Assembly: GCA_963930775.1 (NCBI GenBank) | Contig: OZ005694.1 | Span: 5,387,054 to 5,451,053, forward strand | DNA length: 64,000 nt | Direction: 5' to 3' | Source: Cliona cf. orientalis | Taxonomy: Eukaryota; Porifera; Demospongiae; Clionaida; Clionaidae | Shown: piece by piece, positions 46,475 through 58,297 of the stretch | Layout: every line of letters starts with the position of its first letter | Position numbering within the stretch: the first letter of the stretch is position 1 | Position numbers and translations under genes: made by a program | Notes under the pieces: generated by a model | What the model was told of the DNA's origin: nothing | What the model saw: only the letters and a program-made list of their open reading frames with translations | Database searches by the model: none

Positions 46475-48894
46475 ATGCTGCGAAAGCAGAAGAGTAAAGA
46501 GTGTAATCTAAAAAGTTCATCCTCAACTGAAGAAAACCAGCAGGAGCATCAATTGCAAGTTAAGGAATCTGAGAGAGAAGAGCTGTCTTTGAGTAGAACA
46601 AATAAGGTAGAGCAATCATTGGATAGGCGGCACTGCAACAGGAACTACAAGGTCCCATTTGTGCAATTGCTACCGAGTCCTTGCAGAGAAGAGCTATCTC
46701 TTAGATCACCTTTGGATTCTGGTTTGCCAGTAAGCTATTCATAACTCAGTGTCATACTGATGGAAATTCATCTAAATTAAAACATATTTATATTGTAAAT
46801 TTTGAATAATAATTACACTCGGATCTCTATTACAGTGCATAATAATAATTATAATAATGTTATCTGATGCCCATGAGCTACAACATCAAAATTTATAGTA
46901 TGTTATAGCTTGGTATTATATCTGAGAATTGAACTATTAGCAGCTACCTCCTCAGGCTAGCTACATGTAACTGCATGCTCAATTAAGCATGCATGACACT
47001 GTATAATAAAGACTCAGGCAAGAAATAGTAAGCTTTGATCACTTCATGAGGCCAGGCACTATAGCTACTTTCATCGAGTTTGATGTGAGTCTCGATCAAT
47101 CATACTATACTGGTCATGGTGTAGCTAATAAGCACTGCATGTACATGTGAGTATAATATTATTGTTTTGTGTAACAGCTTCCTTGCTAATTTTTAACAGT
47201 GAAGATAGCTACCTACTAAAATTGCATTATGCTTCCTTTTAAGAACTAATTAGCACTATATTATAGCCTCACTTTCATCTTAAGCATAGTCATTGATTCA
47301 TGTACACGCATGCTGAATCGTATGTATAATTATTATACAGGCGCTATTATAATAGTTGCCTGGTTGAATAATTTCTTGTCCACACATTTATATTAATCAA
47401 TGACAATTTTATTCTTTCATATTCACGAATAGCATCAACCTGAGTGTGATTCATTGCAAACAACACTATCTGCAGCTGGTAGGCACACAATACAATGACC
47501 ATTATTAATTATTAACTCCCCTATTAATTGCTCGATTTTTATGCATATGTTACAGCCGATTCCCTCTCAGCTCATGGAGATGTGATGTGTCAAAACTGTT
47601 TCAGATTGAAGCAAGTCTGGGTTAAATCACCTACTAGAGATGCACTCCTTCAACAGCATGAGAAAGTTATGGAAGAGATGAACTTAAAACGATCTCTTTG
47701 TAGCTATGAACCACCAATGGCATCAGAGCAAGAGGGAAAGAGGGACCTTAATAGAGCAGCAAGCGTAGCTACATCTTTGGAAGGTGAATTACTTTGCTTA
47801 CAGAAGCTGACTAAACACCAACAAGAGATGTCTGCAACAATGGAAAAGACAATCTGCTCTCTGATAGAGCGACAGAAGCTATCGGAGTTGAGCAATCTCG
47901 AGCAAAAACTAGAAATTGCAAAACTGAAAGCTGAGGTCGCTGAATTAGAAAAGAAAAATCAGGCTTTATTAAAAGAGAAACATCAATTAATTGAAGTAAG
48001 GCTTGATACAGACTCTTGAGTCATCAATGCTAATAATTAAACATACCACAGGAACAAATGAATATGAAGCAACAAGTGGAGGTAGTTAATGCAAAGGTAT
48101 GTAACAATCAGCATGCATGCATAATACTATAATACAGTCGAGCCTCCAAACAAAGGACACTTTGGGAATGGGCCTCTTGTCCTTTGCTCGGAGGTTGTCC
48201 CTATCTCGGAGGTTCATGATTTTTCAATCCATTTTGATTGTATTTATCCTTTAGTAAATGCACTGAAATGCATGATAAAAGCAGTATTAAAAGATGATAA
48301 TCAAGTGGTTGGTAGCTATGTTCTGTTTTCAGTGTCAACATAGCACAAGCTGAATTTTTTGGTTTCTGAAGTTCTGGCTACTCATCTGAATTCAAGGCGA
48401 ATATTATTATCGCGCATACGGCATAATATCGCGACCGCCTAGATTGCGGCAAGTGTGGGCGTGGCATCGTTAATTTAAGGGCGTGGTTTCCGGATATCCG
48501 CTATTTAGAGGCAGTTTTACATTGAAAAGTCACGTTGGGAGCTTGGATCTTGTCCGCTGTCCGGAATCGAGAAGCGTCCGCTTCTCGGAGGTTGTAATGT
48601 ACTAGATCTATAACTATGGTAAATTCAATCGGTAACACGGCACTTGTCCGCTATAGAGAGGTTGTCAGCGGCTTCTCGGAGGGTCCGTTTATCAGAGGCT
48701 CGACTGTAATATCAGGTAATATTCATTGACTACCATATACACACATACAGGCAGAGGTGTATCGTGAGGATTTTGAGAGTGAGCGTGGAGACAGGGAGAA
48801 GGCAGTTGCTCAGAAGGAGCAATATCGGAGCGAGATGCTCAGTCTCCAAAAACAAATTCAGCAAGCTAAAGATGTACTTGTACAGAATGATTGA
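46475..48894 (+). CDS. Small UBAN-type coiled-coil protein, ~309 aa
   Basis: Five exons join in phase: 46475-46729, 47433-47478, 47556-47995, 48052-48096 and 48751-48894 (930 nt). The N-terminal half is Ser/Glu-rich and contains a CQNC pair. From about residue 150 the protein is coiled coil (LEQKLEIAKLKAEVAELEKK). The last exon opens AEVYREDFESERGDRE, the DFxxERxxRE UBAN core, and the protein stops 33 residues later without a zinc finger. The exon starts at the same residue and phase as the UBAN exon of the large gene, so the two are probably related. Inferred function: a ubiquitin-binding adaptor or a competitor of the larger one. The upstream start is chosen as the first ATG of exon 1. The intron before the UBAN exon has gained a 572-bp pogo-like MITE. 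Confidence 0.7.
48135..48706 (-). mobile_element. Pogo/Tigger-like MITE, copy 2 (572 bp)
   Basis: Same CAGTCGAGCCTC termini and TA flanks as 36754-37324, in reverse orientation, inside intron 4 of the small UBAN gene. The near-equal lengths and long shared text indicate one young family. Confidence 0.8.
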
Positions 48895-49215
48895 AGTTGT
48901 AGTGAACACACAAGCTAAAGACATACTGGCACAGAATGATTGAAGTTGTAGTGAACACACTATACGTAGCTTTATTGTTGCTAATCATGCAGTTATTTTG
49001 TATTAAAATCATCATCTTATGTAATTAAATTTTTGTGTCGTCACCACTATTCGAGTCATTCATTTACCTATAGCGTCATACTAACACACTGAACACATAT
49101 TAATAATTATCACTCAGTTCACCACACAATTTAAGTTCAGGGTGCACAGTGCACACCATAGCCATTTATTTCACTTCACTAAAACTAAATCTCATCAGAA
49201 CATCATTAATTTTGG

Positions 49216-50244
49216 CTAGTCTTCTTTTTTGATAATGTCTCCTTTAGGAATAACAGCAACTCCTAATCGTGAATCCATTTTATCTCCCATCTGCTCTCCC
49301 CAGCTCGTAATAACCTCACATGCTTCTTTGGCACAGAGTCTCTCTGCTGGAATTGATCTCTTCTCAATGTGCGATCCCACGTCTTCAAATAGCTTCTTCA
49401 GAGAACCGCGCCATGGGACGATGTCTTGTAGACAATTGGCATAGTATATCTTGCTGAATCGGCACAACCATATCACACATACACACAATGGGCATGGCTC
49501 GCAACTGGTGTAGAGCTCACAACCATCAAGATCCCACACATTGAGGGCCTCACAGGCATTTCTTATCGCTACCACCTCCCCATGTGCAGTGGGGTCTCGC
49601 GATAGTTTTGTCATATTGTATCCCTCTCCGATGATTTTCTCGTTCTTCACTACGACGGCTCCAAACGGTAGTCCACCCTGCTCAGCTCCAATGCGTGATA
49701 ACTCGATGGCTCGGCGCATAAATTTCTCCTTCTCCCGCACAGGATCATCAGTGGATACTGAGGTCAGATTAGCTGGCAATTTTTGCTCCATACAGTTGGA
49801 GAACACTTGAAATGCCTCAGCCGCACACAATCTTTCAGCAGGGATGGATCTATTCTCCACATCCAATGCCACATCCTCAAACATTCCTCCCATAGAACAG
49901 TACTTGAGCGTATCTTGTAGGCAGTTTCCATAGTAGACCATATCAAAGCGACTGAACCATATCGCTGAGGTACACATAGCGCAAGGTTCACAACTGGCGT
50001 ACATCTCACAACCAGACAAATCTTCAGTACCCAAGTTCTTGCAAGCATCTCTGATTGCTACCACCTCGCCATGGGCAGAAGGATCACGAGAACGAACGAC
50101 AATGTTGTGTCCCTCTCCAACTATCTTTCCGTTCTTGACCACGATAGCTCCGAATGGTGCTCCGCCTTCCCTCGCTCCTATAGCAGACAGTTCAATAGCT
50201 CGACGCATGAATACCAACTTCTGATCATCAATGGTGGAGGACAT
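49216..50244 (-). CDS. Double-domain deaminase-fold protein (guanine/cytidine deaminase family), 342 aa
   Basis: A single exon encodes two tandem zinc-dependent deaminase domains, about residues 12-135 and 176-300. Each has the PFGA(I/V)VVK start, the proton-shuttle Glu in an (S/T)AHGEVVAIR motif (residues ~58-60 and ~221-223) and the second zinc site, SCEPCAMC and SCEPCPLC. Spacing and the SCEPC spelling match bacterial-type guanine deaminase (GuaD) and related nucleoside deaminases. In both domains the usual HAE is HGE; His and Glu remain, so activity is plausible. The product probably deaminates a free purine or pyrimidine base or nucleoside in the cytosol. There is no signal peptide. The domain duplication is the unusual feature, as most family members have one domain and act as dimers. 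Lack of introns is compatible with transfer or retroposition but does not prove it. Confidence 0.85.
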   Translation of the reverse strand: MSSTIDDQKLVFMRRAIELSAIGAREGGAPFGAIVVKNGKIVGEGHNIVVRSRDPSAHGEVVAIRDACKNLGTEDLSGCEMYASCEPCAMCTSAIWFSRFDMVYYGNCLQDTLKYCSMGGMFEDVALDVENRSIPAERLCAAEAFQVFSNCMEQKLPANLTSVSTDDPVREKEKFMRRAIELSRIGAEQGGLPFGAVVVKNEKIIGEGYNMTKLSRDPTAHGEVVAIRNACEALNVWDLDGCELYTSCEPCPLCVCVIWLCRFSKIYYANCLQDIVPWRGSLKKLFEDVGSHIEKRSIPAERLCAKEACEVITSWGEQMGDKMDSRLGVAVIPKGDIIKKED

Positions 50245-50364
50245 CTTTCACCTCTAGATTGGTGCAATTAATTAAGTGGGTGGGTCTGAGTGTAGTCACG
50301 TGATATGACATAAAATGGGGTGGGGCTCATATTCAACGGATCGTAGTACTATTAAAAGAGAAAG

Positions 50365-53167
50365 ATGGAGATAATTTTCTACATTGTCGTTTGTTGGATA
50401 ATGTTCACTGACTCTACCATAGCACAAACAAGTTCGGGTGAGTAAGCGGAGCTCAGTGGATAATTATTGGGCTGCTGGGCTGGTAATTAGAAATGAGTGT
50501 CTGAATTTCAACTAATGGGCCAGTACAGTTAATAAGAATACACCCCTGTTGAGGAGCACTTTTTCAGTTCCCCTGAAGACAAGTAATCGGATAAATTTCC
50601 CCCAGAAGACTTAATTAAAATGGAGGCAGTGACCCCCAAGACATCGTTAAAATGCACCATTTTACCCCCAGAACATCATTAAAATAGCCTCAACACCCCC
50701 CAAGACTTCATCAAATCAAGCTACCCCCTCAGGATACAATTATCATTCCTCAACAGGGGTGTATCTTTATTAACTGGAATAGCCCAATGGCTCTGTAGCT
50801 GAGCTAAAAGTGATAGCACAGTTGACCCCGGGGTCGGGGGTGAAAGACTATGACGATAAAATAAGTTAAGCAGTACAACAGTGAGTGCCAAGTTTGAAAT
50901 TCTGATCTTTCGCAGCTAGAGTGATCAACCGGCCTGGCACTCCCACGTGCACACCCACTGAGTGGGCAACAGTGGATTAATCCTAGCCATCTTGAAAACT
51001 AAATCGCTTATATTAGTTTTCTGTCTCATGTATATATCTTGACCATTCTAGTAGCAGCTGCTATCATAACTGTAGCTATGGCATGAATTGAAATAAAGCA
51101 GGGATAAATCCATTGGTATATATAAGGTAATTTTTGGTAGCCCGAGTACAGCCTGAAAATGTGAACCTGCATGAGACTCAATCACAGGATGTGATGTATC
51201 TTATTGTTTACCCGAGGACTATATGGATTCCTATTGAAATCAGTTAAAGTATAGGACTTTTGTTGGATTCTCATGTGCCCAACATCTGCATTTAATACCG
51301 TACAGCTGCATGGTAATCCAGCCGCATTCTAAGGCTTAGCTTTAAAATTAATTTTAAATGTGTGTTGCATAGTCAAACTTGCACATTGATTTCAAAGCAG
51401 CTTTATCTACATACAGTGAGGGCTGAGTGCAACAATGCTTAATGTAGGAGTGACGTTAAAATCATAAGAGGTCATCAATAAAATTACTAAATTTGTAGTT
51501 AAATTTGGGTGCATGACCTCTATGTTCTGTGGAATGTGCCGCTTGTAGTCATACAGCTAGTATTAATAAGTTGCTGCCAGCGAATATAGTGTGGACATCT
51601 ATAATAATAATAGCTAGTGTAGCTATATACAAATTATAATTATTGAGCATGCAACATGTACTGTCAGCTAGCAACATGAAACACTGAATAGGTATTCGAC
51701 TTGTTGGTGGTTCAGACGCTTGTCGGGGGAGGTTGGAAATCATGACAGGATCCAACACCTACTACCCAGCCTGTAGTGACGTTGCCAGTGACAACGAGGC
51801 CAAGGTCATCTGCCGGATGATCCCAGACTGCCAGAGTCAACAAGCCAGGAGAGTATCATTGAATAAGTGAGTTTTTGTATATTATTATTGTACATATTAT
51901 TCTGAATCAGTGTTACTGTAACACTAAAAATTTACATATTATGTATGTTGCAATATTAATCATTATTGGCCATCACCCAGCAACATGAGCAAATTATCGG
52001 CTATGGGGTATGGGTGTATAGGCAAGGGCTTATCGACCACCGAAGGCAGGCGGTGGGAGACAGCTAAGCCTTGGTATAGGTCAATGATGAGAGGATGAGA
52101 GGATTTCATGGGCCAACAAATTAGTTGCCAGACCTTATGCCATGGCATGGGGATGCATTCGATCATGCATTTCGAGCTGATGTGCCCCAATTAAGGCCTT
52201 ACAATAGTCACTATAACTTACAGTAAGTACTAACTACTAGTTAGTGTGTCATACTATAGATTATTGTTATAGCTAGCTACTGTGATTATTATGCTTTTCT
52301 GCATGCGCCTGTGCATGTGTGTATACATAATCAAGAGTACCCGTGACCATGTTTTTAAAAGGTGGTTTTTGTTTATACTTCCCCTCTAGCTATTGTTTAT
52401 TTTCATGATAATATTAATATATATAATGTGCTACGATGAGATACACAATGCTATAACAGCACTATAATAATTATCATGAACCTGGATCTGGCCTGGCCGG
52501 AGATGCATGATTAGTCTCGTGAGGCAGACCTTCACATGCAATAGGGGAAGGTCTGGCATATTTTTTGCGTGTGAGGGTCTGGCTCACGAGACTACAGATC
52601 AAGAGATGCTGTACGCAACTTTACCTCATTGACAACTAAACATGCAGTAATCTTTTACATGCAGCTTTGACATCACTGACAGCACAGACTCCATACCTTT
52701 CGTATACGTCTGCTCTGGTAGTGAGATGGACCTTGGCAGCTGTTACCAGAGCAGAGGGAAAGTGTGCGAACGGACCATAAACAGTACAAGAAGTAATATT
52801 GCTATTGAGTGTGATAGTAAGTCATGCATGCAGTACATTGCATGCATGTTAACATTGTTACTAAAGTACAATGTCATCTAGCTATTAGTTAGTGCCTCAA
52901 TTGGGGTTTCAGAGTATATACAGCATTATGCATGGCTTACCAGTAGCTAACTTCCAGATTCCAATTTGGCTGCAGAGCCAATAGTTATTGATGCTTGATA
53001 AAATTAATAATTGTTGAATGTGCATGTGCTATCTCATTTCTGCAGTCAGAAAGGAAGTGAATCCTTTGCTCATTGCCATTGTCGGTATCGTAGTTGTAAC
53101 ATTCATTGCTGTTCCTCTTATCACATACTCCTGTATCAAAGGCTTTGAAAGGATCGATAATCGTTAA
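50365..53167 (+). CDS. Single-SRCR-domain type I membrane protein, 173 aa
   Basis: Four exons join in phase: 50365-50437 (signal peptide), 51692-51866, 52665-52816 and 53046-53167 (522 nt). Exon 2 reads IRLVGGSDACRGRLEI...YYPACSD...EAKVICR, and exon 3 continues with VYVCSGSEMDLGSCYQ and ends IAIEC. These are the landmarks of a divergent scavenger receptor cysteine-rich domain (RLVGG start, VxCR, CxGxExxLxxC). Exon 4 has a hydrophobic transmembrane stretch (LLIAIVGIVVVTFIAVPLI) and a tail of about 17 residues. Extracellular ligand recognition at the cell surface is likely. Only one SRCR repeat is present, whereas many SRCR receptors carry several. Introns contain MITEs at 50527-50775 and 52513-52593. 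Confidence 0.75.
50527..50775. mobile_element. MITE-like element in SRCR intron 1
   Basis: AGTTAATAAGAATACACCCC at the left is mirrored at the right with two mismatches over 29 bp. The interior is a degenerate tandem of a CCCCCAAGACATCATTAAAA-like unit. Confidence 0.7.
52513..52593. mobile_element. Short hairpin element (~81 bp)
   Basis: AGTCTCGTGAGGCAGACC pairs imperfectly with GGTCTGGCTCACGAGACT, with additional pairing inside (CTTCACATGCAA / TTGCGTGTGAGG). It is almost entirely inverted repeat with a small loop. It is in SRCR intron 2. Confidence 0.6.
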
Positions 53168-53309
53168 ACTTTTAATACTTCACAATAATGTTCATAATCC
53201 ACTCTTCCATGCACAATTATTATTACATATCTCATCTATTGATCACAATAGAGTATACATTCAGTATCTAATAATAATTATTTTGATTCTTCTCCGCTTT
53301 AGACGATAA

Positions 53310-53485
53310 TGACCGTAAATCTGGAAATTTTTGTTGTAAAAATATTTTCATAGTCGATGGCAGCTACGAAAATTAATCTTACGAAAATTAGCATGCACTA
53401 TTAATGCTAATGCGGTAAGGGGTCATTCCTACAAAAATTTATCATACAAAAGTTTCTTTACACGAAAATTTCCAGATCTACAGTA
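53310..53485. mobile_element. Short MITE-like element 3' of the SRCR gene
   Basis: TGACCGTAAATCTGGAAATT and the reverse complement of its right end (ending ...TTTCCAGATCTACAGTA) are imperfect inverted repeats of ~24 bp. The interior 'acgaaaatt' phrases recall the element at 33950-34222. Confidence 0.55.
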
Positions 53486-54168
53486 TACATAGCTAATATA
53501 AGGAGATGTTAACGTTCCTCAACCCAATACCCTCCGATGCTGAACTGGGGACATGCACCATGAGATGAGCAGGCTATAGTATAGGAGGAACTACTTTTAT
53601 TCCATCTTCTTTAAATTTGTCCTTCTCTGAGGTATCAGAAAGCGCAGGACAGCTAGATCCTTTTCTAATTGGCTAACCTCAAGCTCAACCTGTATCAATC
53701 GGCGCTGTGTGCACAAAGAAGGTTCAATACTTCCTAAGGGGTGCCGTAAAATTAAAATTAATAATAGTACGGATATCTGTCACAGGCGAGCAAATTATCC
53801 TAGGATATAATATAATTTTTGTACAGGGGTACCAAAAAGGGGGGTTGTCAGAATTACTGACACCAGTATGTAGTATTGGTGCTCGTGCATGCATGGTTAA
53901 TCGCAGGGAATGATGTCATATCTACCCGCTTTGCGTTGCGCACAGAGCTGCGCATGCGTCATTAATTTTTGTGAACATGCGCAGTACAGTAACAACGGCT
54001 TTTCGGCACATTGAACCACAATGACATACTGTTACCATACTATTACTACACAAATCGTGCATCATAGCGAACATACACGTATAATGTTAAGAGTGCATAG
54101 GCCCGCTCATAAAAAAAAAATTATTAATGTTAATATCAGCTAGTAAATGTTCGAAAAACATCGTCCCT

Positions 54169-54792
54169 TCATTCTTCATGCTGCTGCTGTTGCTCCTCCT
54201 CCTCTTCCTCCTCCTCCCGCTCCGTGCATGAGATCGTGATGTGAAGCTTGGCTGTTCCCGAGGATGACATAGCCGCTTGCATCGTGAACGCTCCGAATTC
54301 CCTTGTCGTATAGTTCGCATCGCCTCTAACGTAAGGATACTGGCCGCGTTCTTGGCACAGTGTGCTGAATTGCCGCTGGTCGGCTTCCGTTTCGCTATCG
54401 TAAATCACCACGTTCCACGTATTTCGACCAACAGTAGGACTGCGAAACATCACGACGAGATAGCACTTTTTCTGATCCACTTTCCATTGATAGCTGATCG
54501 CACCGGCAATTCCTGAAAAGGTCCATTTCTTCTTATGTATCTCATACGTCACGTCCTTTTCGTCGTCGATCGTTAACGGTAGCAGATCTTCGGTCATTCC
54601 ACAGTCGAGGAAGAGCCTTGGATTGCTCCACTTTTGTTTGGTGTTGTTGGTGATTTTCACCTGCACTTTGCGAGATTCGTCTTTTGCAAAGTCGACTGCA
54701 CCTTTGAGAGCTGCCTTTCCTCCAGATTCAGCTAAGCCTATGCCTTTGTCGATTCCCGTTTGCTCCAGCTTCCCGACGTCGATTCCAGCCAT
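54169..54792 (-). CDS. Actinoporin-like pore-forming protein, 207 aa
   Basis: A single exon. The N-terminal ~35 residues form a Gly/Ala/Lys-rich amphipathic stretch, the position of the membrane-inserting helix in actinoporins. The rest fits the beta-sandwich: SRKVQVKITNNT (~40-51), TWNVVIY (~125-131), EADQRQF (~136-142), an RGD tripeptide (156-158) and a final AKLHITI strand (~181-187). The WxVxIY...ADQ...RGD order is characteristic of the sea anemone toxin / bryoporin superfamily. There is no signal peptide or propeptide, so it may act inside the cell or be released on damage. A 16-residue Glu/Gln-rich tail after the last strand is unusual for the family. Whether it is a toxin or an endogenous membrane-acting protein cannot be judged from sequence. 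Confidence 0.72.
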   Translation of the reverse strand: MAGIDVGKLEQTGIDKGIGLAESGGKAALKGAVDFAKDESRKVQVKITNNTKQKWSNPRLFLDCGMTEDLLPLTIDDEKDVTYEIHKKKWTFSGIAGAISYQWKVDQKKCYLVVMFRSPTVGRNTWNVVIYDSETEADQRQFSTLCQERGQYPYVRGDANYTTREFGAFTMQAAMSSSGTAKLHITISCTEREEEEEEEEQQQQHEE

Positions 54793-54869
54793 CGCAACGT
54801 TCTCTGCACCACCTCTTCTTTTAGAAGCTAGACAGTCAAAAAGTGCCTCAAACTCGAGAATCTGAAATT

Positions 54870-56106
54870 CTTTTTCTAGAATGCTCTATATATAGCAACG
54901 TAATGCTTAATTTAGCATGTCCTAAGGGACTTATGTGAACTGGACTTGCACCGCTGGACATGCGTGGCTAGCTACTAGGGTCAAGGTGGTGATGGGATCC
55001 CGATAATATGCACCTGTAGTGAACAATGGACATACCAGAGTAGATCTACTAGCCACACGTGCTACACCAAAACAAGCCAGCTCACAAACAGGTTTCCTCA
55101 AAGGTTTGTCCTGATTCATGTAGTTTGACCCTAATGTACCAGATCTGTAGAATGATATAGTACACAGGTGCTTCCTTTATGAAACCACAAGCAACCTGCA
55201 TAGTATAGCAAGATTTTCATAGCTACTATATAGCAGAATTGAGGATATCACACCTTACAGAATCATCTGTATACCTATTATAATAATATTATTATACACT
55301 TATGCAGTTTAATATGTCGGCCTGGGACTGCTAGCTGGTATAATCAACTCAGTAACCTTTTTGGATAATAGATAGGGCTGAATAGTGACTACATCACTCA
55401 GCCCGGGGCCTGATCTTAATATCCGCGAAAAGGTTGCTGCATACTCTTGTTCTCATTAGCCTCATCCATAGGCCTTTTCCGCTTTTTGTGCATGAAAAAC
55501 TCGCTTTGAGGGTCTGCATCAAATTTTCATGTCTGACAATGAGAGTCTTTTGGTTAATAATTAATTGCAGCCAAGGTAAGGCAGATTTGTTATTATTATT
55601 ATTGTTATCCATACTAGCTATATCTATGATCACTTCCAACTGTCACCACTGACTCTGTGAGTGCAATTAATACGCAGTCCTATCTACCACTGCACTAGCT
55701 AGCCAAGTAGCTATATTATACTGAGCTACAAACATTCCCATGGACTGCATGCCGGCATAGCTTCCACTCCTCCCCCCCCCCCCCCCCCCCCCCAAAAAAA
55801 AGGAAAGGAATCTAGAGAAAGAAGAATAGAGGAAAGAGAGAAAGAAGGTGGGGTAAGGGGAGCATTGTGGGAGGGGGGAGGCATGGTGCATGAAACTACC
55901 ACACCCACTTCTCCCTCAAACCCTAATTAGTAGGATCAGAGATAGATCCATAATAATTATTAACATAATTATTAATAACTATTCTGATTCAGAGAATATG
56001 AGAAAAATTTAATAGAGCTAGAGCTGTGGTCAATTAATGTCTGCACTGTTCTTCAATTTAATGCTATTAGCTACATTCTTCTGAATCACTGAACAGAGAT
56101 CCACAT
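54870..56106. other. Intergenic DNA with poly-C/purine repeat
   Basis: No gene supported. About 55770-55920 holds a poly-C run followed by an A/G-rich tract and a 'tcaaaccctaat' end, an inverted relative of the 8500-8610 segment. Confidence 0.4.
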
Positions 56107-58297
56107 CTATTTTTCTTCAATACTACTTGTCAGTAATGTTTTTAGCTCATTGAATAAATTCCAGTCTATCTGTGAGGGGCCAGGTCTGGAACATTCCTCC
56201 AGGAGTTTTTCTAAGGATTTTGCAATGGTTGGAGGAGGGTTGGACAGGAGATATGGGTGGAGAGGGTGCAGCTTTGTAAATATAACTCTGCACATGGTCT
56301 GCAGGGGGTGAAATGCTCAGTACTTAACAATAATCATTACAGTTAATGCCATAATATTATTATAGATTCAATTGAGTATAGTATCATCATCTATAACAAT
56401 ATTAACAGCTGCCCGACTAAGTATTACAGAGAGTCTATAAACTTAAGGATGGTCTTAGAATGATTGCATTAATCAAGTTGTCATGATGACATCCTAAACT
56501 TATAACATGTAGTAATAATTATTAAAATTATGTGTACATACATATTGCATATTATGTACATACCGTAGATCGGGTTTTAATTGCGAGTATCTATTAATTG
56601 CGAATTGCAAGTTTTTCTACATTTCGCAATAATTATATTATAGATTCGCAAACATAAACGTGCACGTATACTACAGCACTGTACGGTACGGGGTCGTCCA
56701 TCGCAATTATTGGATTCACAATTTGGCCTGACTTGACTAAAACACAATTATTATTAAACTACGCAATTAAAACCCATCCTACGGTAATCTGCCGAGGTGG
56801 CATGCACCGTGTCATTCTCATTACACTTTCAAGTAACAATAACTCACAATTAAATTGTTACTCCTGAGTCTGCCAGTACATCTGTAGGTGGTAAGATCAC
56901 ACTCTCCAAGACAGTTGATGAAGTTGAAGCCACAGTCTCTGTCACTGCTGCACTCTCCTCCATTGAAATAAGGTCTATGCTTCAGTTGTGAAAGCAGTGT
57001 CGACTTAAACATTGAGATATCCAAGTCAATAGATTTGGCCACAAATTTTCCATCACTATGCCTTATCTGTCACAACAGAGAAAAATGTCAGCATATTATA
57101 TTATATAGCTATTATCAAACAATGATAATAATATTATATTAGTAGACATACAATTAAACTCTTACCAGTCCAAAGTTAGCTTCTTGGACATCACATTGGT
57201 ACAGAGTCCCATACAGTGTGTGCTCAATACTCTCAATCAACTCCAAAATAGCAATAGCTAGCCGAGCTCGGAGATTCCATGATCTTGCTTCCGACAAGCT
57301 TGTCTTGTACCCCATAAAAGGCTCTGCATCAGCATACTGAATACCATACATATTTCCACAAGTGCCATACACATCCAGCGTGGCACTGGAGTCCTTGAGC
57401 ATCATGTTGAGCATGTATTCATCAGTCTCTCTAAGTTCCCAACAAGCAGTGGTCTCCGACAAAAGAAGAATACCATCTCCTTCTACATCACATTCTGTGA
57501 TGATCTCGTCTAACACCTCAATTGTTCGGCTTGTGTGTGTTTTTCCAGCTATACCATAAAAGACACTTCGGTTCGCCTACAAGGAAGTGTTAGAGTAGAT
57601 TATTGTCAATAACATGCAATTCTTAAAACTCACAGCCTCTATAAATTCCTGTCGTGTGATCTTGAAGTTGTGGTTTAATGGTTTGGAGAATTGAAATGAA
57701 AGCTTTCCCCAGGAGCGAGCCCCGAGGGGTTTGGAAGTCTTCAGCACGACAGGTTTTCCTCTCCAATTTGCCTTTAAGACATGAAGTTTGATCCCATGCC
57801 CCAAGCACTTCTCAAACTTTATATCGTGAGTATCACAGAGGGGACTGCAAAGACTCCCAGTGATCAACCCTTCAGAATAGTTTTTACACTGCATTATTCA
57901 AAAGTAATCTGACTCAGAGGTGGATGCATTATTGATAAGTGTTAACACTAGTGCATGGCTATAAGTGTCAGTATTATTTGTGGTTAAAGGGTATGACTTA
58001 TTTGTTATGCATAATGTATTATACAGTGGCTGAAACAATGGATAGCTAAAACATGGTAATTCTATTGATTTTTGAACCTACCAGTTGCTCCAAATAAAGC
58101 CTACTTTCAGAATCCGAGCAGCTGGTACTGTAACGGTAGAACTGTACACTGACAGCGATAACAAGCACAATAAACAGTAGCACACACATGGTCAGACGTA
58201 TACAAGTGCATTTTCTGAAACACATCCTTTTCTGTTGATTATAGTAGAATCTTGCAATCTTCAGAAGAACTCGTCGGAGAAGTGTTGGCAACAGCAT
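56107..58297 (-). CDS. DIPK1/FAM69-type secretory-pathway kinase-like protein, copy A, 430 aa
   Basis: Five exons in phase: 58297-58082, 57888-57634, 57576-57166, 57066-56848 and 56298-56107 (1,293 nt). It has a short basic cytoplasmic N terminus, one transmembrane segment (CVLLFIVLVIAVSVQFY) and a luminal part: CKNYSEGLITGSLCSPLC; the Lys of RGKPVVLK (beta-3 lysine equivalent); an EF-hand-like CDVEGDGILLLSE; the catalytic-loop equivalent YQCDVQEANFG; and IDLDIS as the DFG-equivalent. A Cys-rich insert (CSSDRDCGF...CLGECDLTTYRC) and a helical C terminus follow. This order, and the ~430-aa length, are those of divergent protein kinase domain 1 (FAM69) proteins of the ER. The substrate is unknown. 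The exon structure is shared with the two copies to the right. Confidence 0.82.
56561..56786. mobile_element. MITE-like element in DIPK1-like A, intron 4
   Basis: TACCGTAGATCGGGTTTTAA and the right end (TTAAAACCCATCCTACGGTA) are inverted repeats with few mismatches, 226 bp in total and TA-flanked. The interior repeats 'aattgcga' phrases. Confidence 0.75.
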
